Positions 1 through 8,127 of a DNA stretch of 30,422 bases are shown here, one piece after another. The DNA is taken from contig JWZX01002489.1 in NCBI GenBank assembly GCA_001275005.1, forward strand, positions 1 through 30,422, in the 5' to 3' direction. The notes under the pieces were generated by a model, which was given only the letters and a program-made list of their open reading frames with translations, was not told the DNA's origin and ran no database searches. The position numbers were made by a program, and so were the translations under genes. The first letter of the stretch is position 1; each line of letters begins with the position of its first letter. The stretch comes from Chrysochromulina tobinii. Taxonomy: Eukaryota > Haptophyta > Prymnesiales > Chrysochromulinaceae.

Positions 1-1
1 A

Positions 2-4
2 CCA

Positions 5-71
<67 letters not shown>

Positions 72-3000
72 CTGCTACCAAGCAACCGCCCGTGAAACCG
101 CCTCCAATTTTGGCGCCCGAGCTCCCCGCCAAGGGCCTTGCACGCTCTGCCTCGTTCGGCACCAGACCCGCGTCCTCCTCTCCCGTGGATACGCCCAATA
201 GGCTCATGCTCGGTGCGGGTGGCGTGTGGGGCGAACTCGTGTGCAAGGCACTCCCAGCCAGTGCGGTCTCAGTAGTGCCTGTCTCGCCGTCTGGCGCACC
301 CGAACCTTCCACAGTCGAGTTGCCGATGGCACACCTCCGGAAGGGGCTACGTGCCGCCAATGGCGGTTCGGCGTCGCGTTTGAAGATGGAGATGGAGGCG
401 GCCAATGAGCGCGAAGAGCAGCTTGAACGGGAACGAAAGCAAGCTGCGACCTCCGCCGCCGTCGGCTCCGCCAACCCGCGCTCGCCGCCTGCCCCGCAGC
501 GACGTGAGGCCGCCAGTCGCGAGACGCAGGCGCTGGAGAAGCAGCGCGCACAGTTTCGGGAGGAGTTGTCGATCAATCCGAAGATCGAGGCGCTCCGGAC
601 GGGCCAGGCCGCGAGCGCGCTGCCCACGTGTGAGATTTGCCACAAGAAGTTGTACCCAGCGGACAGCGTCAACGTCGACGGCTTCGCCATGCATCGGCTG
701 CCGTGCGCATGCTGCATCAAGTGCCGCAACGTGGCGCAACGCGTGGTATCAAGTGACGACGGCGAGCTGCTCCCACTATGCAACGTGCACTACCGGCAGC
801 GGGTGACCGAGTCGGGCGAGCACGCGCCACCCCCTCGCGCCGTTCAGAAGCGCCCGCCTGACGCCGCCGAGGCGCGATCCGCACCAAAGTCACCAAAGAA
901 TTCCGCGGCCGAGGAGGCGGCTCAAGTAGCGCGTGGCTTTGCTGCGGCCAAGGCCAGGGCTGAGGAGGCTGCGGCGAAGAGGACTGCTGAGCCCGAACGC
1001 CAGGCACTCGAGGCTAGAGCAGCCGCAGCGGCGGCGGCGGCCGAGAAGGCAGCGGCCGAGGAGAAAGCGGCCGAGAGAGCGGCGGCGGAGAAGGCGGCAG
1101 CCGAGAAGGTTTTGGCGGAGGCGGCGGCGGCCGAGAAGGCGGCGGCCGAGAAGGCAGCGGCCGAGAAAGCAGCGGCCGAGAAGGCAGCGGCCGAGAGAGC
1201 TGCGGCGACCGAGGCAGCGGCCAAGAAGGCCGAGGCAGCAGCTAAGGCGGCAGCCGAGGCGGCTGCCAAGGCGGCAGCCGAGGCGGCCAAGGCTGCAGCC
1301 AAGGAGGCGGCGGAAGCCAAGGAGGCGGCGGCAGCTAGGGAGGCGAGGGAGGCGGCGGCAGCCAGGGAGGCCGCGGCAGCCAGGGAGGCGGAGGAGAAAG
1401 CTCGTCTCGCGGCGGAGAAGCACGCACTCGAGGCCAAAAGGCTCCGGGAGGAGGCGGCAGCCAAGGCAAAGGCGGAGGCGGAGGCAACCAAGCCTCCCTC
1501 GCGACCCGCATCTCCCTCGTCCTTCTCTTCAATGGCGCGGGGCGATGCAAATGCGTCTCCACAGCCGCTCGAGAGCAATACCACCATGGCCGAGCAGCCC
1601 CCACCCTCTCCATCGACACAACGTGAATGGCTTGCGCGTGCCGCCGAGCTGCCCTCTGACATGGGCAAGGCCCCAGCAGCCAGTTCGCTGTCAGCTGCAG
1701 AGCCATCGGCCAGTGAGCCCGCGACGACAACGTACGACTTCGAGCCAGGCAAGCCCATCGGCATTTCGCTGTCGGATCACAGCAGCGGAGCCGTCGTAGT
1801 GACTGGCGTTGTGGACAACTCTTTGGGACAGCAGAAGGGCGTCTTGACTGGAATGACGTTGCTTGCAGTCAACGGCCAGAGCGTGGCGGGCATGAAAAAG
1901 GACGATGCTCTCAATCTCGTCAAGGGGACCCCCGCCGGGGCCGCCCGCCGCCTCACCTTCTCGAATCAGCGTCTCGCAGCCGTCATCACGTCAGTCACGA
2001 CTTCGTCACCTCCACCACCCGCCGCTCCGCCCATGAAATCACAACCACCACCGGCACCTTCATCAGCTAGTACACCGCCGCCAGTCGAGGCTGCTTCCTC
2101 CAGTGTACTTCCACCGTCCGACGTCATGGCTCTGCTTAGGCCGGGTGGATTTACCACGTACGACTTCGAGCCAGGGGTACGGATCGGCATCTCGCTCTCG
2201 GATCACAACAGTGGCGTCATAGTGGTGACAGACGTGGTGGATGGCACGCTTGCGCAGCAGAAGGGCGTCGTGTCTGGTACGATATTGCTTGCAGTCAACG
2301 GCCAGAGCGTGGCGGGCATGAAAAAGGACGATGCTCTCAATCTCGTCAAGGGGACCCCCGCCGGGGCCGCCCGCCGCCTCACCTTCTCGAATCAGCGTCT
2401 CGCAGCCGTCCTCGAGGCGAGAGCAAACGCAGAGAAGCTTCCTGTTGCTACGCCGGCTGCGACGGTGGCCTCTCCTGCTCCTATGCCACCACCACCCCCG
2501 CCTGCTGCGACGGTGGCCCCTCCTGCTCCTATGCCACCACCACCCCCGCCGGCTGCGACGGTGGCCCCTGCTGCTCCTGTGCCACCACCACCGCCGCCGC
2601 CATTGTCCAGCCCGCCTATTCCAGGGGAGGTGGCAGCCCGGACGCAGCCGCGCAGCTACACGTTTGGCGAGGGTCCACTCGGACTGAGGCTCCAGGATGA
2701 CCGCGGCGCTGTCATCGTCGACTTCTGCCAGCCCGGCAGCCAGGCAGACGCGAGTGGGGTGGAGCGACTGAGCGTCGTCGTGGGCGTCAATAATGAGAAC
2801 GTGAGCGGGCTGGACAAGGCCGCGGTGATCGACAAGATCCAGGTGTGCGGGCGACCGTTCACACTGCAGCTGCTCGCGCCGAGCATGCCGAGCCAACCGG
2901 AACGTGGCGAGGCGGACCAGCCGAATCGAGATCAGCAGCTGCAGCCACCCACGGCTGCCGCGACCGACCCCAAGGCCGCGAAGAAGGCAGAGAAGGAGGC

Positions 3001-3379
3001 GGCCGAGGCTGCGAAGAAGGCAGAGAAGGAGGCCGCAGTGGCCAAGAAGAAGGCAGAGAAGGAGGCCGCGGAGGCAGAAGCCAAGAAGACCCCGGCCGAA
3101 AAGAAGGCGGAGAAAGAGGCCGCGGAGGCCAAGAAGAAGGCAGAGAAGGAGGCCGCGGAGGCTGCGAAGAAGGCAGAGAAGGAGGCTGCGGAGGCTGCGA
3201 AGAAGGCAGAGAAGGAGGCTGCGGAGGCTGCGAAGAAGGCAGAGAAGGAAGCTGCGGAGGCGAAGAAGAAAGCGGAGAAGGAGGCAGCCGAGAAGGCGGC
3301 AGCCGAGAAGAAAGCAGCGGTCGAGAAGGCGGCAGCTGAGAAGAAGGCGGCGGCCGAGAAGAAGAAGGCTGGTAAGTAA
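2..3379 (+). CDS. LIM / coiled-coil / triple-PDZ scaffold protein (5' partial)
   Basis: The frame is open from the left edge, beginning in a run of 20 proline codons, so the gene starts outside the window; the GTG at 92 is not a credible start. Domains in order: a Pro/Ser-rich leader; one LIM domain (629-790) with ligand pattern C-x2-C-x17-H-x3-C then C-x2-C-x18-C-x2-H; a long Ala/Glu/Lys coiled coil (about 940-1480); PDZ1 (about 1727-1966) and PDZ2 (about 2150-2395), both beginning TTYDFEPG with GISLSD as the carboxylate-binding loop; a polyproline stretch; a more diverged PDZ3 (about 2650-2870, loop LGLRL); and a C-terminal KKAEKEAAEA-type repeat up to TAA. PDZ and LIM domains bind partner proteins, so a cytoskeletal or membrane-associated scaffold is inferred; no catalytic domain is seen. 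The final codons contain GGTAAGTAA, a perfect splice-donor look-alike, so the real C-terminus could differ. Domain calls are strong; function is unknown. Confidence 0.85.
11..70 (+). repeat. (CCG)20 trinucleotide run encoding polyproline
   Basis: This is an uninterrupted run of 20 CCG codons in the frame of the scaffold gene, directly after PEA and before SATKQPP. It is coding microsatellite DNA and likely length-variable. Polyproline can bind profilin, SH3 or WW domains, but that role is only inferred here. Confidence 0.9.
1859..1984 (+). repeat. 126-bp perfect direct repeat, copy 1 (second half of PDZ1)
   Basis: This stretch is identical base for base to 2285-2410. It encodes the back half of PDZ1, from LLAVNGQSV through the following helix and last strand to QRLAAV. 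The preceding halves of the two PDZ domains differ at many positions, including silent ones. Confidence 0.93.
2285..2410 (+). repeat. 126-bp perfect direct repeat, copy 2 (second half of PDZ2)
   Basis: This is the second copy of the block at 1859-1984, offset by 426 bp and in the same reading frame. Identity begins and ends sharply, which points to recent gene conversion or unequal crossing-over and not to selection on protein sequence alone. Confidence 0.93.
2456..2599 (+). repeat. 48-bp x 3 in-frame repeat, proline-rich linker
   Basis: Three 16-codon units (2456-2503, 2504-2551, 2552-2599) encode AATVA(S/P/A)-PAP(M/V)-polyproline. They link PDZ2 to PDZ3. Units 1 and 2 are nearly identical; unit 3 is more diverged. 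Confidence 0.85.
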
Positions 3380-3838
3380 GCGTGGCAGCCGCATCACATC
3401 GCCACGTTGGAATCCTTCGCCAAAGTGACAGAGACCCAGAGGTGGGGGCCACGATGTGAACCACGATGTCACATGATGCTCGATGGCCACGACAGTGTGC
3501 CGCAGCCCACAGCCGACAGCGGTTACACGACGGCAGCGCAGTGGCCAGTGCGCGCAGCGATCCATCTCGTCGTCAGCGGCACAGTGGCGTGGCGGACAGT
3601 GTAGACTGATAAGTAGTGCTAGTGTGGTCGTCGTCGTGACTGGTGCAGCTTTGAGAGCCAGATCGGTCCGAGACACCCCGACCTCTATTCACGCACGAAC
3701 ACAACCGCGGCTCCTCGGAATCGGAGCGGCTGCAACCGTGCATCTCGATCCCCGCGCGTAAACGCGCGGCGGGTTCGAACGGAGTACGGAGTCGGATACG
3801 ACCCGACCGGCGCTGAGGCTAAGCCCGCTCTATGCGTT
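3380..3838. other. Convergent intergenic region, 459 bp
   Basis: This spacer lies between the 3' ends of the scaffold gene (+) and the EF-hand gene (-), so it should hold both transcript ends. I see no convincing gene. It contains a short perfect hairpin (3752-3769) and a tRNA B-box look-alike (3772-3780) that fails on structure. If the GTAAGT at 3372 is a real donor, part of this region would be intron or exon of the scaffold gene. Confidence 0.6.
3752..3769. other. Perfect GC hairpin (7-bp stem, 4-nt loop)
   Basis: CCGCGCG-TAAA-CGCGCGG forms a perfect seven-pair stem with a four-base loop. It sits about 70-90 bp beyond the stop codon of the EF-hand gene (-) and about 370 bp beyond that of the scaffold gene (+). 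It could act in 3' end formation or be chance in GC-rich DNA; there is no run of T after it on either strand. Confidence 0.5.
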
Positions 3839-6073
3839 CTACGGTGTTAGATCGGGACCGCGCGGCCCGAACTCCGACGACGTTTCAGCTAAGCCCAGCC
3901 ATGGAAGGCTGTGCACCTGCTCTACAGCTTCCAGCGACGGAGCATACCGTAACGGAGAGGCGCCTTCGACAAGTTCCGTGAGACTCCTCCTCGGTCCACG
4001 GTTTGCATTCTCGAGGGCGAGGTTGAGCAAGATTGGCGCACTCCGGTGGGAGGCTGCGGCTGGTGGTCGGGAACACGGACCCGCAAAGTGCGGAGCGGAT
4101 GGCGAGGGCTTCAACACACTCTGCTTCACACTCAGCGGATCTGCGTTGGGCATCAGCTCGGGCTCCGAGCTGCTCGCGACGAGCTGGCGCCATCCCTGAT
4201 CGCTGGCGATCGCTGATCGCCACCACTGCAGATCGTGCTCCCTTGCGGCGGCCGTGCTTGCCGAGCGCGCGCGGAGGTGGGCCGCGCGGAGGGTTCGGCT
4301 GCTCAGCAGCCGTGACGGCGAGTGGCTGAGTCGCGGCTCTTGTTGCAGCAGGCTGGTTGTCGGAGACGGCGAACCAAACTTGGAACCAAACGTGGAGGTC
4401 CCCACCACCACGAGAGTGGCCGAAGAGGAGGCAGACCACTTCTGTTGGAACGCGATCGCCGAATCAGGTCGCGCCAGACAGCTCGAGCCGCCTGGCCGCA
4501 TGGGCGGCGCGCGATACCGCCGCAATGATGATGGGTGCCCAGCGTGCAGAGGAGGCCGCTTTCTCTCCGGTGCGGTTGCGGGTCGTTCGGAGGAGGCGCA
4601 CAGCCCCACGCGCGGCCCGCCTTGGAACCGAGTGCGAGCAGGCATCGGAGCAGTCCATGTGGTCGTCGGCTGCCAGCCGCGGTGCTCCCAGGGGCGGCCT
4701 CGGTGTTCCCACGGGCTAAGGGCGGCTTGGGTGGGCGTGGGCTGCTGGGGTGGGCCCTCTGCATGCGCCGCGTCGGATGCTGCGGCCTGCTGAATGGACT
4801 CGCCCACCACCACGGGCACCGGCACCGACGTGTTGGCAGGGCGAATCGCTGGGCCGGGGGCTGCAGGCTCCACTGGCGGCGATTCAAGGTGAGCCAGACG
4901 CATGGGCATCTTGGACGCGTCTTCTGGAGTGGTGCTGGCCGCCGCGATGGCACCCACCGCACTCGCCCACTCGCCCTCACATGCGCCCTTGCATAGGATG
5001 GCCCTGAACTGCGGTTCCTCCGGCTCCTCCTCTGGCGGAGGGGATGGCGGGCGCGATGAAGAGGGCAGCACCACGCTCACGCCCTTGATGAACCGCGGTG
5101 CGGGCCTCCAGCCCAGAGGAAAGCGCCTCGGCTGACCATCCCTCTCGCGAATCGTCAAGTAGCGCTTGGCTCGGGCCCGTTTGGACGCCTCCGCGCCCCC
5201 TCGGCGATCCCCCGCAACGTACTCTACTGGAGCCGTTCCAGTGGTGCCGTTTCGAAGCCACCGGTTGATCTCGGTGTAGTCAAGCTCGCCACTGCCGTCT
5301 TCATCAAGCTCTTCAAACAGTCTGTGCAGGTCTTCTCGAGGCGCCTTGAATCCGAGGTGCTCGATGGCGTGCACAAACTCATCCTTGTCGATCGTCCCAT
5401 TGCAGTTGACGTCCCACAGCTTCAACAGGCTCGAAACTCGCTCCTTCTGGCGGCTCAGCCCATCGCGGACCGAGAATTTCACATACTCTTTGTAGGAGAC
5501 ATCGCCCGAGCCGTCAGAGTCATACTCCTTGAAGAGCGCGAGGATAACTGCGTCCTCCGCCTTGGGCACCATCGCTTGCACTGCAAGCCGGAACTCGTTC
5601 TGATCGACAGTGCCGCTGTCGTCCGAATCCCACTTTCGAAACAAGTCCATCATGCGTGTCAAATGGCCAGCGAGCCTATTCTTGAGATCTTTAAGTTTCT
5701 CAGCGAGCGGCACCTGCTTCGTCTTGGATGTGAGCGCTCCAGCTGGCGCTGGCGCCGGTGCATCGGCTGGGGCTGCGGCCGGTGCGTCTGCTGGTGCTGT
5801 CACCGGCTCAGCTTGCATCGATCCAAAATGCTTCCACTGCGCGTCCTCTGCACGAGCCCGCGCGAGCCGGGATTGTGCCGCTGATGCTGACCTCACCGGC
5901 GAGGCCGGGGTCGAGGCTCGCAATGCTTCAGCTGAAGGCGCTCTGGCTTTGTCAGCCGATCTCGAAAGCGGCGTTCTGGGCCCACTGTCTCCAGGGGCTC
6001 GAGGAACGGCCAACACGGGTGCCGCGCGATGCCCAGGTGGAGGTGGCGGCGCGGGAACACCGTGCCACGGCAT
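3839..6073 (-). CDS. Protein with four EF-hands and long disordered tail
   Basis: The protein is 744 residues from the ATG at 6073; the frame continues only 30 codons upstream to a stop and has no earlier ATG. Four canonical 12-residue calcium loops occur as two pairs: D149-E160 (DSDDSGTVDQNE), D185-E196 (DSDGSGDVSYKE), D221-E232 (DVNCNGTIDKDE) and D257-E268 (DEDGSGELDYTE). Each has acidic residues at positions 1 and 12 and Gly at 6, so all four should bind Ca2+. The N-terminal ~120 residues are Pro/Ala/Ser-rich. The C-terminal ~470 residues are low-complexity, with a PWEHRG motif repeated twice close together. No kinase, channel or other catalytic domain is visible. A calmodulin-like sensor or adaptor with disordered extensions is inferred; partner and location are unknown. 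Ends in TAG. Confidence 0.85.
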   Translation of the reverse strand: MPWHGVPAPPPPPGHRAAPVLAVPRAPGDSGPRTPLSRSADKARAPSAEALRASTPASPVRSASAAQSRLARARAEDAQWKHFGSMQAEPVTAPADAPAAAPADAPAPAPAGALTSKTKQVPLAEKLKDLKNRLAGHLTRMMDLFRKWDSDDSGTVDQNEFRLAVQAMVPKAEDAVILALFKEYDSDGSGDVSYKEYVKFSVRDGLSRQKERVSSLLKLWDVNCNGTIDKDEFVHAIEHLGFKAPREDLHRLFEELDEDGSGELDYTEINRWLRNGTTGTAPVEYVAGDRRGGAEASKRARAKRYLTIRERDGQPRRFPLGWRPAPRFIKGVSVVLPSSSRPPSPPPEEEPEEPQFRAILCKGACEGEWASAVGAIAAASTTPEDASKMPMRLAHLESPPVEPAAPGPAIRPANTSVPVPVVVGESIQQAAASDAAHAEGPPQQPTPTQAALSPWEHRGRPWEHRGWQPTTTWTAPMPARTRFQGGPRVGLCASSERPATAPERKRPPLHAGHPSSLRRYRAPPMRPGGSSCLARPDSAIAFQQKWSASSSATLVVVGTSTFGSKFGSPSPTTSLLQQEPRLSHSPSRLLSSRTLRAAHLRARSASTAAAREHDLQWWRSAIASDQGWRQLVASSSEPELMPNADPLSVKQSVLKPSPSAPHFAGPCSRPPAAASHRSAPILLNLALENANRGPRRSLTELVEGASPLRYAPSLEAVEQVHSLPWLGLAETSSEFGPRGPDLTP

Positions 6074-6457
6074 ATGGTCGTTCTCACTCCAGTTGCTCGC
6101 ACTGCTTGTGGACTGGAAGTGGCTGAGTACCCGGGTGTGGGCGTCGACACCCGACCAGTCCACTCAAAACCGTGGTCTGTGGGAAAAGGACTCGGTTTGG
6201 ACTGCCGCAGGACTGTGTGGAGCTAAGCTAAACATGTGGTACCAAACATGTACAGTATGAGAGATCTCTGATATACAGAACGTGAGCCAGTCGGAGTGGA
6301 CTCTGCCGGCCCCGTAGTGGGATTCTGGGATCTTGCGGATTCACCTCAAACGCTCGGCGAGGATCACTGTATGCTACAGTATCCGGAATACGGACGCGGT
6401 GGCCGACATTCCCACTTCTCCCACACGTCCGCCACACAGTCCTCCCAAAGAATATCA
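6074..6457. other. Intergenic region upstream of the EF-hand gene, 384 bp
   Basis: This is a tandem spacer holding the promoter and 5' leader of the EF-hand gene (-) and the 3' end of the DUF4336 gene (-). It is visibly more AT-rich than its flanks. It contains a direct repeat of AACATGT around a GGTACC (about 6232-6252), an AGAGATCTCT palindrome near 6261 and an inverted repeat at 6366-6380. No gene is supported. Confidence 0.5.
6366..6380. promoter_or_regulatory. Inverted repeat ACTGTA-tgc-TACAGT
   Basis: A perfect 6-bp inverted repeat with a 3-bp spacer lies between the DUF4336 stop (6458, - strand) and the EF-hand start (6073, - strand). It could be a binding site for a dimeric factor or a small 3' hairpin. 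The assignment is speculative. Confidence 0.3.
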
Positions 6458-7927
6458 CTATGCGAGAGGGCTCGAAGGCAATTGAGGCCGAACGCGAGGT
6501 CGGATGGTGCCCGAATCCACGAGCTGCCGCTCGAATTGCCGCAGAAAGCCGAGGTCGGCCTCTGGCAGTGCCCCCGGGTAGTTGATGCCCGTGGGGCCAA
6601 AGGGCCGGAACGCGTCGAGCCACTCGCGGGGTCCAGCCACGACGGGCTCAAAGTGGGCAGGCAAGATCGAGGTGAACTTGAAGTCGTTGGCCACGCGCTC
6701 AGCAAAGCTCAAAACCCTGTCGGGCTCGCGTGAAAGCACGAGCTCCTGCAAGATCGGTGGGACGAACGGACGGCCACCGCCGCGCAGCGCGTCGAAGGCT
6801 CCCCGCCACTCGGGCCGCCAGCGCCAAGCAAAGAAGCCCGCCCATCCAAGGACACGCCCAGCCGCTGGCATGTCAGGCGAGAAGGCTGCACGGAAGAACC
6901 GGGCGGCGCCGGCGAGCGTGCCGTCGGGCTCAGCGGGCACGACGAGTGGCGAGCTCTGGAAGTAGCAAGCAAAGAGGCAGATCTTCTTCCAGCCGATAGC
7001 ACGCGCCTCGGGCGTGTCGACGGGCACGTCGGTGGGCTCGTCTCTGGAATGGTACAGCAGCGCACGCAGGTCGTTCGCCACAAGGACTGCTGGAGGCTCC
7101 GACGGTAAGGAACAGACAAGATCGGTCACCAGCAGCGTGCCGCTCGGGCGGTCGAAGACGACCACCTCCTGGAAGGCGCCCACCTTCTCGCGCAGCGGCT
7201 CGAGAGTTCGGTAAGGGAGCTGCGACGCCCACGGCACGCTCTCGGCTGCGTCGTCAGCAGGAAGACGCTTGACGCTTCGAGGGAAGCCCGTGAGTGCCAG
7301 AGGCAGGTCCAAGGGGAAGGAATACTGCGCGGGCGCCACCCAAAGCTGCGCCGTAGGTCTCGCATCAGCAAACGCACCCGCGAAGCTCTTGTGCTCGATT
7401 GCAAGCGTGGGCAGCAGGATGTGGGTGACAGCGCCATGCTCTGCCTCGATCTCGGTCAGCAGACGAAGACACTCGACCGTCGGCGCGATGGGAGCGTACA
7501 CAAAGAGCCCACCACTCTCGAGTTTCACAACCGTCATTCGAACGGGAATTTGCACGTAGATCACGCCCTGAACCTGCTCGAATGACCAGATGCGTCCAGA
7601 AACCAGCTCCCTTCGCACGGTGGCCCGCGAGGCCGACGGAAAGTCAAAGGGACCCTGAAGCAGAGGCCCATAGCGACGGTCAGCAGTCTTGGACGGCCCG
7701 TCTATCGGCTCCGCTGCTCGGGCGGGATACTGGTTGCACGATGCGCCGAGCGCCACAGTGCTCGCCAGCCTGAGAGCCTCGCGCCGAGGCACTTTCAGCT
7801 CGCCGGTCTCCGCTGCGACTGGCACCGAGAAACGTGCGCTTGATACTGTGGAGTGCACAGTAGCATGTAGCGACTCAGCGGGTAAAAGCGTGGACAGAAG
7901 ACTGAGAACATAAAGTGCGACTCGCAT
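6458..7927 (-). CDS. DUF4336 family protein, predicted plastid/thylakoid targeted
   Basis: The protein is 489 residues from the ATG at 7927; a GTG two codons earlier is in frame but not needed. Residues 1-20 are a hydrophobic signal peptide (MRVALYVLSLLSTLLPAES). A Ser/Thr/Ala/Arg-rich segment follows, then a twin-arginine (R48-R49) plus hydrophobic stretch ending in ARA-A near residue 71. That layout fits the three-part leader of a lumenal protein in a secondary plastid. The mature part matches DUF4336 from cyanobacteria and plants as I remember it: an IPVRMTVVKL strand, GGLFVYAPIAPT, an HG...LP..A.EHK region, then WVAPAQYSFPLDLPL, and a late region with FFAWRW and ILPAHFEPVV. The family has a metallo-beta-lactamase-like look but no established reaction. 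The family call is made by eye; the targeting is inferred. Confidence 0.8.
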   Translation of the reverse strand: MRVALYVLSLLSTLLPAESLHATVHSTVSSARFSVPVAAETGELKVPRREALRLASTVALGASCNQYPARAAEPIDGPSKTADRRYGPLLQGPFDFPSASRATVRRELVSGRIWSFEQVQGVIYVQIPVRMTVVKLESGGLFVYAPIAPTVECLRLLTEIEAEHGAVTHILLPTLAIEHKSFAGAFADARPTAQLWVAPAQYSFPLDLPLALTGFPRSVKRLPADDAAESVPWASQLPYRTLEPLREKVGAFQEVVVFDRPSGTLLVTDLVCSLPSEPPAVLVANDLRALLYHSRDEPTDVPVDTPEARAIGWKKICLFACYFQSSPLVVPAEPDGTLAGAARFFRAAFSPDMPAAGRVLGWAGFFAWRWRPEWRGAFDALRGGGRPFVPPILQELVLSREPDRVLSFAERVANDFKFTSILPAHFEPVVAGPREWLDAFRPFGPTGINYPGALPEADLGFLRQFERQLVDSGTIRPRVRPQLPSSPLA

Positions 7928-8014
7928 TTGCACACACTCGACCTCGATAATATCTCGCGCCGACGAAACTTCAGTCGGAAACCGTCACGTTACCGTGTAG
8001 ACGTGTTTAGGGCG

Positions 8015-8022
8015 TACATGTA
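8015..8022. promoter_or_regulatory. TACATGTA palindrome upstream of the DUF4336 gene
   Basis: An 8-bp palindrome lies about 90 bp upstream of the DUF4336 start codon. The ACATGTA core also occurs at 6246-6252 upstream of the EF-hand gene and at 29483-29489 between the ANKFY1-like and CX9C genes. It is a candidate promoter element only. Confidence 0.25.
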
Positions 8023-8127
8023 ACTGCCTTGCATGCATCTGTACATCCCACTCGGTGTGTCTGCTCTCGACCCGTTCCAAACGTCGGCGCGCCCGCGTGC
8101 ACGCCGAAATACGGGGGTGGGGCGACC

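Noticed and set aside
922-1764. Ala/Ser-rich - strand frame opposite the first coiled coil
   Set aside because: It is the antisense shadow of GCC/GAG repeat codons and has no domain.
2063-3676. Long - strand open frame opposite the scaffold gene
   Set aside because: It mirrors the Ala/Glu/Lys repeat codons of the + strand and gives a Leu/Arg-rich low-complexity product; long antisense frames are expected over such GC-rich repeats.
3772-3780. GGTTCGAAC, an exact match to a tRNA B-box / T-loop
   Set aside because: The flanking bases do not form a 5-bp T stem on either strand and no A-box or acceptor pairing lies at the right distance.
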